NCBI RefSeq assembly: GCF_017592545.1
Contig: NZ_JAGFOA010000001.1
Span: 310,001-374,000 of the forward strand
Source: Microbacterium stercoris
Lineage (GTDB): Bacteria > Actinomycetota > Actinomycetes > Actinomycetales > Microbacteriaceae
Direction of reading: 5' to 3'
DNA: 64,000 bases
Each line of letters opens with the position of its first letter. Position 1 is the first letter of the stretch. The notes under the pieces were generated by a model that saw only the letters and a program-made list of their open reading frames with translations, made no database searches and was not told where the DNA came from. The position numbers and the translations under genes are program-made. This document shows positions 56,238-64,000 of this stretch, one piece after another.

Positions 56238-57738
56238 CGACTGGTCCGCGGCGGCACGGATTCCGTCGGGCGTCTCGTGGGAGTTCGTCGACGCCGGCAG
56301 CGAGGCGGGCTTCGATCCGGCGCTCATCGGCCGCGTCGACGTGACGATCCTGGATGCGCCGTGCGAGCCGCGCCACCTGCAGGCGGTCGCCAAGGTCATC
56401 ACGCCCCACACGCTGCTCGTCGAGCGCAACGTGGCGTCGGGGTCGGATGAGGTCTTGGCGCGTCTCCTCTCGCAGAAGGCGGCCGTCGTACAGGACATGG
56501 ATGATCGTCAGGCGCTCATCGACCTGCTGCCGAATCGCTACTTCGCGAAGCCCTTCGGGCAGAAGCTCGAGATCCGCCGCACCAAGGTGTCGCCGCTGCA
56601 CCCCTCGCCCGCCTGGTACGAAGGCAACGCCTACCTGGTGACGGACGTCGATCACGAGGGTGACTTCCGGCAGCTGATGATGTGGAAGGAGAACATCCTC
56701 TACGAGAACCATCGGGCCCTCGAGCTCTGGCCCGAGTACGTGAAGGACGGGGAGTGCGAGGTGCAGCTGGTGGTGCAGCTGATCCAGAGCGGGACGTCGG
56801 ACGTCATCGCGTTCCACCGCACATACTCCGAGGAGGAGCTCGCGGAGCCGATCATCATCTCCGATCCGTCCAGCGGCTATCTGTCCTGCTCGATCTTCGC
56901 GAAGGGCCGTGGCCGGGTGAAGGTGGGACCGATCCACTACCGTCACTCGCGAGACGGAGCGGGGCACTTCCTCCCGGGGGGACGGCGGATCGTCGACAGT
57001 CGTCGCGAGGAGCTGTTCACCTACTTCCATCCCGGCGACCTCACTCCGCCGCTGAACATCTACTTCTCCGGATATCGCCCCGCGGAGGGCTTCGAGGGGT
57101 ATTTCATGATGGCCGGCCTCGGCCACCCCTTCCTGCTCATCACGGACCCTCGGCTCGAGGGCGGTCGGTTCTATCTCGCCAGCGACGAGCTCGAGGGGCG
57201 CCTGCATGACGTCATCCGCGAGCACATCGACGCCCTGGGCTTCGAGGAGGAGGACGTGATCTTCTCGGGCCTGTCGATGGGATCCTTCGGGGCGCTCTAC
57301 TACGGATCGCAGTTCCGGGCGCACGCGATCATCGCGGGCAAACCCATCATCGACCTCGGGTACCTCGCCGAGCGCGGCCGCCTCGTGCGCCCCCAGGAGT
57401 TCCTCACGATCCTCGACATCGTGAACTTCTGGAACAAGACGAATGCTCAGGGAGAGCCATCGACCGCTGACGAGTTCACGGGTGCGCTCCTGGACCGCTG
57501 GCGCGGGGATCCCGGGTTCGGCGAGACGAAGATCCTGATGTCCTATATGAAACAGGACGACTACGACGACGCCGCCTACTTCACGCTTCTGGATTCGCAG
57601 TCGGGCAAGGCGACCGAGGTCATCGCGCGCGGATACCAGGGGCGCCACAACGATGACAGCCCCTCGATCGTCTCCTGGTTCGCGGGCCAGTTCCGGCGTG
57701 TCATCGATGAGTACACGGAGGCGCGCAATGGCGGATGA
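56212..57738 (+). CDS. asp2: Accessory Sec protein Asp2 (SRRP-glycan O-acetyltransferase)
   Basis: The 508-residue protein starts MRVLQIGRDDWS, typical of Asp2, and has a C-terminal alpha/beta-hydrolase fold with nucleophile Ser355 in GLSMGSFG, plus a His in GYQGRHNDDSPS near the end and acidic residues between. In Streptococcus, Asp2 uses this triad to O-acetylate GlcNAc on the SRRP while also being required for export; both roles are expected here. The ATG has AAGGAGG 9 nt upstream and lies inside asp1. Confidence 0.93.
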   Translation: MRVLQIGRDDWSAAARIPSGVSWEFVDAGSEAGFDPALIGRVDVTILDAPCEPRHLQAVAKVITPHTLLVERNVASGSDEVLARLLSQKAAVVQDMDDRQALIDLLPNRYFAKPFGQKLEIRRTKVSPLHPSPAWYEGNAYLVTDVDHEGDFRQLMMWKENILYENHRALELWPEYVKDGECEVQLVVQLIQSGTSDVIAFHRTYSEEELAEPIIISDPSSGYLSCSIFAKGRGRVKVGPIHYRHSRDGAGHFLPGGRRIVDSRREELFTYFHPGDLTPPLNIYFSGYRPAEGFEGYFMMAGLGHPFLLITDPRLEGGRFYLASDELEGRLHDVIREHIDALGFEEEDVIFSGLSMGSFGALYYGSQFRAHAIIAGKPIIDLGYLAERGRLVRPQEFLTILDIVNFWNKTNAQGEPSTADEFTGALLDRWRGDPGFGETKILMSYMKQDDYDDAAYFTLLDSQSGKATEVIARGYQGRHNDDSPSIVSWFAGQFRRVIDEYTEARNGG

Positions 57739-58177
57739 GCTGATCGCGACCGTGCGCTGGGGCAGTCTGAACAGCCGGGCGGCACTGTACGGATCGGTGC
57801 TGAGCGTCGATCCCTCGGGCGAGGTGCACCTGGCGAACCGCCTGATGCCCAGTGGCACCACCCTGCAGGAGTGGTATTCGTTCACGGACTACCAGGCGGT
57901 GCGCGAGGCTCCGACCCTGCCGCTGCTGCGAGGCGGGGCGAGCTACCGGCTGGAGCCCGAGCTGCGTACGGCGCCGGCCGACAGCGTGGTGTTCGACGTC
58001 CGCTACTTCGACCGCTTCGATGAGCTGCTGCGCGTGGATGTGCTTCACGCGCCGCGGTACGAGTTCTCCAGCCCTCCGGAGTGCCATCACTACACGATCC
58101 GGCTCGCGAACGCCGGATGTGACGAGCTGTGGTTCACCTCCTTCGCGCTCCGAGAGGGGGACGCGGATGCGGAATGA
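57728..58177 (+). CDS. asp3: Accessory Sec protein Asp3
   Basis: The 149-residue protein shows the Asp3 core: 'HLANRLMPSGTTLQEWYSFTDY', followed by PTLPLLRGGASYRL, and a jelly-roll-like beta pattern that in known Asp3 binds unglycosylated Ser-rich stretches. It starts 11 nt before the asp2 stop and ends 11 nt into secA2, so coupling is tight. It is expected to scaffold Asp1-Asp2 and hold SRRP in a secretion-ready state. Confidence 0.92.
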   Translation: MADELIATVRWGSLNSRAALYGSVLSVDPSGEVHLANRLMPSGTTLQEWYSFTDYQAVREAPTLPLLRGGASYRLEPELRTAPADSVVFDVRYFDRFDELLRVDVLHAPRYEFSSPPECHHYTIRLANAGCDELWFTSFALREGDADAE

Positions 58178-60494
58178 CGACGCACGCAATCGGCGGCTCC
58201 TTCAGCGCGTGAACGCCCACCAGGACACGATGCGCGCGCTCTCGGATGCCGCTCTGCAGGACAAGACCCGCGAGTTCCGAGCGCGTATCGATGAGGGCGC
58301 GACGCTCGACCAGCTGCTGCCCGAGGTGTTCGCCGCGATCCGCGAGGCCGACCTGCGCGTCGTCGGGAAGTTCCCCTACGACAACCAGGTGCTCGCTGCC
58401 ATCGTGATGCATCAGGGCAACATCGCCGCGATGAAGACGGGGGAGGGGAAGAGCCTCACGGCCACGCTTCCGCTGTATCTGAACGCGCTGGGCGGGGCCG
58501 GCGCGATCCTCGCGACGGTCAACGGCTACCTCGCGCGACGCGACGCCGAGGAGTTCGGCGCGGTGTTCGAGTTCATGGGGCTGAGCCTCGCGATCGGCGT
58601 GCCGGAGTCGGCTGCGGAGGACTTCACGCCGCAGCAGAAGAAGGAGATCTACGGCGCGGACATCGTCTACACAACGAGCGACAAGCTGGGCTTCGACTAC
58701 CTTCTCGAGAACCTCGCCGGCACGAGCGAGGAGAAGTACCTGCGCCCGTTCAACTACGTGCTGATCGACGAGGCGGACGCCGTTCTGCTCGACCTCGCGC
58801 AGATGCCCCTGGTGATCTCGGGATCGCCCCGCGTGCAGTCGAACCTCTATCCGCTGGCAGACGAGTTCGTCGCGACGCTGCGCGAGGACATCGAGTACGA
58901 ACACGACGAAGGCACCGGCGTCACGCGTCTCACCGAGCAGGGGATCGCGGCCGGCAACCGGTTCTTCCACGTCGAGAACCTCTACGCCCCCGAGCTGTTC
59001 CGGCTCAACCGCCACGTCAACCTCGCGCTGCGCGCGCGAACGCGATTCGAACCGCTCCGCGACTACATGGTGCTCAACGGACGCCTTGTGCTGCTGAGCG
59101 CCGTGACGGGCCGGCTTCTCGACGGAAACAAGCTCCAGGGAGGCCTGCACCAGGCGATCGAGGCGCGCGAGGGACTGGAGATCACCACCGAGAACCGCGC
59201 AATGGCCTCCGTGACCTACCAGAACCTGTTTCTGATGTTCGAGAAGATGGGCGGCATGACCGGCACCGCGAGGGGATCCGAGAAGGAGCTCCTCAAGATG
59301 TACCGCACCGAGGTCGTGGAGATCCCCACCTATCGGCCGATCATCCGGGTGGACGAGCCCGATGTCGTGGTGCGCACGCTCGCCGAGAAGGACCGCCTGG
59401 TGATGGATCACCTCGAGGAGATGCGGAAGACGGGCAGGCCGATCCTGGTCACGACCGGATCCGTCCGCAGCTCCATCGCCTTCTCCCAACGGCTCCTCGA
59501 GCGCGGCATCGAGCACAATCTGCTCAACGCGCTGAGCGAGGCGAAAGAGGCGGAGATGGTGCGCGAGGCCGGGCGCGCGGGCGCGCTCACGGTCGCCACG
59601 CTGATCGCGGGGCGCGGCACGGATATCAAGCTGACGCCCGAGGCGCGCGAGCTCGGCGGGCTGGTGATCATCGGCACCGAGAAGATGCCCAACCGGCGCG
59701 TGGACGGTCAGGTGCGTGGGCGCAGCGGACGCCAGGGGGAACCAGGCAGCAGCCGCTTCTACTCGTCGATGGAGGACGAGGTCTTCGTTCGCTTCGGATC
59801 GGTGAGCCAGGAGAAGGTGCGGAGGAAGCGGTGGAGCCCGCGGTCCATGCGGCGCCTGCTGGATCGCGCGCAGAGCGCAAGCGAGGAGCGCGCCGCGGGG
59901 GCGCGCAAGCTCTCGAAGGACTTCGACATCGCCATGGCTCGGCAGCGCGACCTGGTGTACGACATGCGTGCGCAGATCGTCGCAGGCGGGGGGATGGAGG
60001 CGGGGGACCTCGAGCAGATCGCGGCCCGTGTCTTCGCGGAAGCGGCGCGCGCCGGCACGTGGAAGGACGTCGGCAGCCTGAAGCGGTACATCTTCGACAA
60101 CGTCGGCTACCGGATCCCGGCGGACTTCGCAGAGGTCGAGGTCGACGATCCCACGGCGGTGCAGCGCTTCCTCGTCGGCACGTTCGCGCGCGCGATCGGG
60201 GACAAGCTCGACGTGCTCGCGGATGCGGAGGTCTTCGAGAAGTTCCGGGACATCGTCCTGCTCAAGGCGATCGATGTCGCCTGGATCGAGCAGGTGGACT
60301 TCCTCGAGCAGCTGAAGACCGTTGTGCAGGACCGGGATCTCGCTCAGCACAAGGTGGAGTACGAGTACCGGCGGGAGGCCTACTTCGCGTTCGAGGAGAT
60401 GAAGAAGCGCATCGACCGCGACGTCGTGCGACTGCTGTGTCTGAGCCGGATCGAGCGGGGCGCCGACGGCGGCCTCATCATCCAGTTCGCCTGA
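58167..60494 (+). CDS. secA2: Accessory Sec motor ATPase SecA2
   Basis: The 775-residue protein is a complete SecA-type motor: Walker A MKTGEGKSLTAT (about residue 90), the TTSDKLGFDYL segment, DEADAVLLD Walker B, TGTARGSEKE and 'IAGRGTDIKLTPEA', then GRSGRQGEPGSSRFY. It lacks the C-terminal zinc/SecB-binding tail of housekeeping SecA, which is usual for this SecA2 class. It is short compared with SecA (about 900 residues). It drives SRRP through SecY2. It is different from the mycobacterial SecA2, which has no SecY2 partner. ATG 58167 lies within the asp3 end. Confidence 0.95.
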   Translation: MRNDDARNRRLLQRVNAHQDTMRALSDAALQDKTREFRARIDEGATLDQLLPEVFAAIREADLRVVGKFPYDNQVLAAIVMHQGNIAAMKTGEGKSLTATLPLYLNALGGAGAILATVNGYLARRDAEEFGAVFEFMGLSLAIGVPESAAEDFTPQQKKEIYGADIVYTTSDKLGFDYLLENLAGTSEEKYLRPFNYVLIDEADAVLLDLAQMPLVISGSPRVQSNLYPLADEFVATLREDIEYEHDEGTGVTRLTEQGIAAGNRFFHVENLYAPELFRLNRHVNLALRARTRFEPLRDYMVLNGRLVLLSAVTGRLLDGNKLQGGLHQAIEAREGLEITTENRAMASVTYQNLFLMFEKMGGMTGTARGSEKELLKMYRTEVVEIPTYRPIIRVDEPDVVVRTLAEKDRLVMDHLEEMRKTGRPILVTTGSVRSSIAFSQRLLERGIEHNLLNALSEAKEAEMVREAGRAGALTVATLIAGRGTDIKLTPEARELGGLVIIGTEKMPNRRVDGQVRGRSGRQGEPGSSRFYSSMEDEVFVRFGSVSQEKVRRKRWSPRSMRRLLDRAQSASEERAAGARKLSKDFDIAMARQRDLVYDMRAQIVAGGGMEAGDLEQIAARVFAEAARAGTWKDVGSLKRYIFDNVGYRIPADFAEVEVDDPTAVQRFLVGTFARAIGDKLDVLADAEVFEKFRDIVLLKAIDVAWIEQVDFLEQLKTVVQDRDLAQHKVEYEYRREAYFAFEEMKKRIDRDVVRLLCLSRIERGADGGLIIQFA

Positions 60495-60508
60495 GGGGTC
60501 GGCAGCAC

Positions 60509-62056
60509 ATGCGCGTCTTCAACGTCAACAAGGCCGTCGGCCTCGCATCGAGCGGGGTCGAGTATGCCCAGCTGTATCGACGGGAGCTCTTCGCCGAGAT
60601 CCCGTGGGTGGAGGACTATTACGTCTTCACCGACTACATGGGCACTCACATCAGCTACTTCTCCGACCGGATCGGCATCCCGCGTCACCAGGTGCTCTGG
60701 ATCTACAACCTGGTGAGCGGGCGCCCCACGCTGCCCTCCACGGTGCTCCTGGCCGACTACATCGCCACGATCGCTCAGCCGCTCATCGATCGTCAGACGT
60801 TCCGCCATCACACCGACATCGTGCTCGCGGATCCGGCCGTGCGCCTGCGGATCCGAACCCTGAGCGGCGGGATCGTCGATCGCGTCGAGACGCTCGTGGG
60901 GGAGCAGCTGGTGCGTATGGAGCATTACGACGAGACGCTCCACAACGTGGAGCACTTCGAGGGCGGAGCCCTGGCCCGTCGGGTCTTCTACACTCCGGAC
61001 GGTCGGATCGCGGCGGAGCAGTTCTACCGGGACGGCGAGATCTCCCGTACGGTGATCACTCCGGCTTCGCCCCTGTACCGCACCCCGACCCGTCCGGGGC
61101 GGTCCCGCCCGAGCTCGTTCACCGGTGACGTGATCCTCGAGGGGCGCTCAGCGTTCTTCCGCTTCGTCTTCGAGGGCCTGTTCGATCGCGAGGACGACAT
61201 CGTCATCGTCGATCGCGCGCTGGACGTCATCGACAGCATCTATCCGATGATCGGCCCGCGGCGGCTGTTCTCGATCGTGCATGCGGAGCACTTCGACCTC
61301 AAGCAGATCGAGGACGGCGTGCTGCTGTGGAACAACCACTACGAGAACGTCTTCAGCCACCCTGACCTCGTCGATGTCTTCGTGGTCTCGACACACCGCC
61401 AGGAGGAGGTCCTTCGGCAGCAGCTCGCCTCACGACTGCCCGCCGACGGGTTCCGCGTCGCGCGCATCCCGGTCGGATTCGTGGATGTCCGGGAGACGCC
61501 GCCGACGTACGATCCGGTCGCCCTTGTCACGGCCAGCCGCCTGGCCGACGAGAAGCACCTCGATCTGCTCATCCGCGCGGTGGCAGAAGCTCGCAGTCGC
61601 GTGCCCGGCCTGCGGCTCGACATCTACGGCGAGGGTGATCGCGAACCGCTGCTGGCCGCGATCGAGGAGACGGGGACGCGGGACTGCGTGCGTCTGATGG
61701 GGCATCAGAAGCTCGAGGGAGTGCTGGGCACGTACGCCCTGTACCTGTCGGCCTCCACCTCCGAGGGGTTCGGCCTCTCCCTCCTCGAGGCGATCGCCGA
61801 GTGCCTTCCGATCGTCGGCTTCGACGTCGACTACGGCAATCGCGAGATGGTCGAGCCGGGGGTGAACGGCCTGCTCGTTCCTCACACCTCCGAGGAGGCC
61901 GACGTGCGCGCGCTTGCCGATGCGGTGGTCGAGGTGCTGACATCCGGCTCCCTCGACGCCCTGCGGGAGCGGAGCCTGCGCAGAGCGCAGGCGTACACGT
62001 CGGCGCACGTCAGAGAGCTGTGGGAGCAGCTGCTCGGAGAGGATGAGCGGTGCTAG
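60509..62056 (+). CDS. gtfA: SRRP GlcNAc transferase catalytic subunit GtfA
   Basis: The 515-residue GT4-type glycosyltransferase starts MRVFNVNKAVGLASSGVEYAQ, the ASSGVEYAQ motif being diagnostic of GtfA. It has the EX7E catalytic pair in SEGFGLSLLEA and a donor site in VTASRLADEKHLDLLIRA. With GtfB it transfers GlcNAc from UDP-GlcNAc to Ser/Thr of the SRRP in the cytoplasm. UDP-GlcNAc would come from GlmU. It starts 14 bp after secA2 and overlaps gtfB by 7 nt. Confidence 0.94.
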   Translation: MRVFNVNKAVGLASSGVEYAQLYRRELFAEIPWVEDYYVFTDYMGTHISYFSDRIGIPRHQVLWIYNLVSGRPTLPSTVLLADYIATIAQPLIDRQTFRHHTDIVLADPAVRLRIRTLSGGIVDRVETLVGEQLVRMEHYDETLHNVEHFEGGALARRVFYTPDGRIAAEQFYRDGEISRTVITPASPLYRTPTRPGRSRPSSFTGDVILEGRSAFFRFVFEGLFDREDDIVIVDRALDVIDSIYPMIGPRRLFSIVHAEHFDLKQIEDGVLLWNNHYENVFSHPDLVDVFVVSTHRQEEVLRQQLASRLPADGFRVARIPVGFVDVRETPPTYDPVALVTASRLADEKHLDLLIRAVAEARSRVPGLRLDIYGEGDREPLLAAIEETGTRDCVRLMGHQKLEGVLGTYALYLSASTSEGFGLSLLEAIAECLPIVGFDVDYGNREMVEPGVNGLLVPHTSEEADVRALADAVVEVLTSGSLDALRERSLRRAQAYTSAHVRELWEQLLGEDERC

Positions 62057-63357
62057 CGCTGTTCGATGCGTTCGACGACGCCACGCGAGAACTGATGCGG
62101 TCGCTCGAGGCGGCGGAGATCGCGTTCACGCCGGTCATCATCCACTACGACGGCGAGCTGCCGGATGGAGCGCTGAGTCCCTTCACCGCATACACGGGCA
62201 TCGAGCGCGAGGGCGACCCGCTGTTCTTCAACGAGGTGCCGGTGCCGGCGTGGTGCGAGATCCGGCAGGGGCCGGAGGTCTACGCAGAGGTCCTCCGTGA
62301 AGGGATCACGATCGGACGGATCCACTACGAGCCGAACTCGTTCCGTCAGGTCGAGCGGGTCGACTGGCTTTCGCCGGATGGGCAGGCCACCCACACCCAC
62401 CACTACGACCGCTACGGCAACCGATACGCGACGACCTACCACAGCGGCGGGATGGCCTATCAGACCGTCTACCGGGGGCCGGGGGAGTGGCAGATCGAGG
62501 TGCACCACTCGTCGAAGGCGGTGACGATGCAGTCCGCCCGGGAACGTCGCGTCTTCGGCTCGCTCACCGACTTCGTCTCGTTCTTCCTCGATGACCACGG
62601 CCTCGCCGACGATTCCGTGCTCATCAATTCGCTCTCGTACCCCCTGTTCGTCATGCGCCAGCGCGCGCACGCCCCGAACACGACCCTGTTCTGGCAGGAG
62701 CCGGTCGCGGGCGCGCTGCCCGGCAACATGCTGCTCGAACTCGACGAACCGCGTGCCCTGCGGCGCATCGTCTTCTTCGACGAGAGCCTGCAGCGCGACG
62801 TGGCCCTGCAGCATCCGGACACCGGGGTCGAGGTCGCCTACCTGTCCCACCTCGGTCAGTTCGCCGACAAGCGCGGATACGACCCGCGACGGGCGTTCAC
62901 CCTCACGAGCAGCGACGACATCCCCGTCCTCGCCGACCTGCTCGAGGAGTTCCCGGATGTGACGTTCTCGGTCGCGGCGCTCACGCTCATGAGCGATCGG
63001 CTGATGGATCTCCGGCGCACGCACGATAACCTGGTGCTGATCCCCACCATCACCCACCGTGGGATCCGCGCCGAGCTCGACAGCGCGTCCGTCTACCTCG
63101 ACATCAACGCCGGCGCCCACGTGCTCGATGTGGTGAAGGCGGCCTATCACCTCGACCTGGTTGTGCTCGCGCTCGACCGGTGCGCCAAGGCGCCCCGTCA
63201 CTCACGCGTGCTGGCGACGGGAGACGAGCTGAAGGCGCTCCTGGCCCGGGTGCTCACAAGCGCGGAGGAGAGGGGGCGGGTGCTCGACGAGCTCCACCGT
63301 CAGCAGGGGCCCCGCTCCACGCCGGATGACTATCGGAGGCTTCTCGGCGGACGATAG
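62050..63357 (+). CDS. gtfB: SRRP GlcNAc transferase chaperone subunit GtfB
   Basis: The 435-residue protein starts at GTG (VLALFDAFDDATRELMRSL) and contains 'FTPVIIHYDGELPDGALSPF', the typical GtfB opening. It is the non-catalytic partner that binds SRRP acceptor and GtfA. The C-terminus has a degenerate Rossmann-like region without EX7E. It is the last gene of the aSec operon; no asp4 or asp5, extra glycosyltransferases or regulators follow before a minus-strand gene. Confidence 0.92.
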   Translation: MLALFDAFDDATRELMRSLEAAEIAFTPVIIHYDGELPDGALSPFTAYTGIEREGDPLFFNEVPVPAWCEIRQGPEVYAEVLREGITIGRIHYEPNSFRQVERVDWLSPDGQATHTHHYDRYGNRYATTYHSGGMAYQTVYRGPGEWQIEVHHSSKAVTMQSARERRVFGSLTDFVSFFLDDHGLADDSVLINSLSYPLFVMRQRAHAPNTTLFWQEPVAGALPGNMLLELDEPRALRRIVFFDESLQRDVALQHPDTGVEVAYLSHLGQFADKRGYDPRRAFTLTSSDDIPVLADLLEEFPDVTFSVAALTLMSDRLMDLRRTHDNLVLIPTITHRGIRAELDSASVYLDINAGAHVLDVVKAAYHLDLVVLALDRCAKAPRHSRVLATGDELKALLARVLTSAEERGRVLDELHRQQGPRSTPDDYRRLLGGR

Positions 63358-63374
63358 CGGGCGGACGATAGCGG
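63347..63374. repeat. 14-bp direct duplication over the gtfB stop
   Basis: GCGGACGATAGCGG occurs twice back to back; the first copy contains the TAG stop of gtfB. Confidence 0.7.
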
Positions 63375-63378
63375 GCGT

Positions 63379-64000
63379 TCAGATGTGACGCGCGACTTCG
63401 CGGAGGAACCCCCTCGGGTCGTCGGTCCACAGCCGCACGCGCTCGACCGGGTGCGCCCCGCCCTTCGGGCCGATTCCGGGCAGCGTGACCGGCGTGGGTC
63501 CCTCGAGGGTGATGAGGATGTTCGTCTCGTCCGCGATCCGCACGGCGAGGGCGGGAACCCCGTCGTCCTCGGTGATCCTCGGCGCTTCTGCTCGTCGACG
63601 CGCCGCGCGAGCTCCACCGAGGCGATGTCGTCCCACGAGAGGGGGATGTCGAGCTCCAGGCCCTCGCGCACCCGGATGCCTTCGGGGCCGACCGTGTGCG
63701 GGCGCATGAGCATGGCGCACAGGAGGCCGATCATCCAGGTCAGTCCCCAGATCCCGAGCACCAGCATCGAGATCCGCACGACAGGCCACCGGTGGACGAT
63801 CAGGTCGAGGATCGGGATCTCCACGGCCGAGAGGACGATGAAGATGATGAGGACGGTCAGGATCGGCGCGTGGTACGCGAACCCGGCGCCGTCGCGCGGC
63901 ACGGCGGGGCGGCGAGCGATCGCGCGTCCGATGCTGGCGTAGATGCGCAGCTCCACCCGCAGGGCTCGCTTCGCGAGGGAGGCGCCCTTCTGCCAGACGG
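63379..64000 (-). pseudogene. Membrane protein with PH-like domain, frameshifted, cut by window edge
   Basis: The minus-strand frame is open to the right edge (VWQKGASLAKRALRVELRIYASIG), has two TMs (about 63790-63880 and 63700-63760) and leads into WDDIASVELARRVDEQKR. Then the frame changes near 63590; the continuation (APRITEDDGVPALAVRIADE) runs to the stop at 63379. One lost G after AAG would explain it. The whole resembles a two-TM actinobacterial protein with a bacterial PH-like domain, of unknown function. It converges on gtfB. Confidence 0.65.

Noticed and set aside
58167..60494. Mycobacterial-type SecA2
   Set aside because: Its position between asp3 and gtfA, with secY2 in the operon, places it in the aSec class rather than the SecY-dependent mycobacterial SecA2 group.
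43096..63400. tRNA-Leu as integration site with an att repeat at the right end
   Set aside because: I looked for the tRNA 3' end (TTCGAATCCCAG) near 63350-63450 and saw no copy; no integrase or transposase is in the window.

Overview
The window is high-GC DNA from an actinobacterium, most likely a Microbacteriaceae member close to Microbacterium. The evidence is the strongly G/C-biased third codon positions, many GTG starts, probable leaderless promoters (a TANNNT-like hexamer exactly 6 nt before the start codon), a DUF222/HNH gene under an actinobacterial SOS box, and the actinobacterial housekeeping set glmU, prs, rplY, pth, mfd, mazG, eno, DivIC-like and DUF501. The genus is inferred from protein style, not from a database match.

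Layout. 1-9.9 kb is accessory: the tail of a short-chain dehydrogenase, a dispersed-repeat array, the DUF222/HNH gene, Nudix and GNAT genes, two frameshifted alpha/beta hydrolases, an ABC-F ATPase, an MBL hydrolase, another hydrolase and a TetR regulator. 9.9-13.1 kb holds a MarR regulator, tRNA-Gln, glmU and prs. 13.3-19.5 kb is a two-component system divergent from a MacB-type ABC transporter, then gnd. 19.6-25.8 kb holds a 38-residue membrane peptide, rplY, pth, a small membrane protein, mfd and a GNAT-like gene. 25.9-32.1 kb is one giant Ig-like/fibronectin surface protein. 32.2-43.1 kb carries nhaA, mazG, hisS, an amino-acid permease, a CPBP protease, eno, a DivIC-like gene, DUF501, a subtilisin-like protease, an NADH dehydrogenase and an unusual tRNA-Leu(UAA).

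The outstanding region is 43.3-63.4 kb: an apparently complete accessory Sec (aSec) locus in the order known from streptococci and staphylococci. It encodes a serine-rich repeat protein (SRRP) of about 3350 residues, SecY2, Asp1, Asp2, Asp3, the SecA2 motor, GtfA and GtfB. Neighbouring reading frames from secY2 to asp3/secA2 and gtfA/gtfB overlap or nearly touch, as in one operon. GtfA/GtfB should add GlcNAc to the serine/threonine repeats in the cytoplasm, Asp2 (with Asp1/Asp3) should modify and escort the glycoprotein, and SecA2/SecY2 should export it. The SRRP has the SRR1 / globular region / giant SRR2 layout of the Firmicutes adhesins, but I see no KxYKxGKxW-type signal peptide, no hydrophobic N-terminal segment, no LPXTG motif and no C-terminal membrane anchor. 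How it is recognised and held at the surface would therefore differ from the known systems, unless an N-terminal frameshift hides part of the gene.

At least three genes (3807-4539, 4594-5542, 63379-64000) carry single frameshifts, and the SRRP start may carry a fourth. These are either real decay or indel errors in the assembly, and raw reads would decide.
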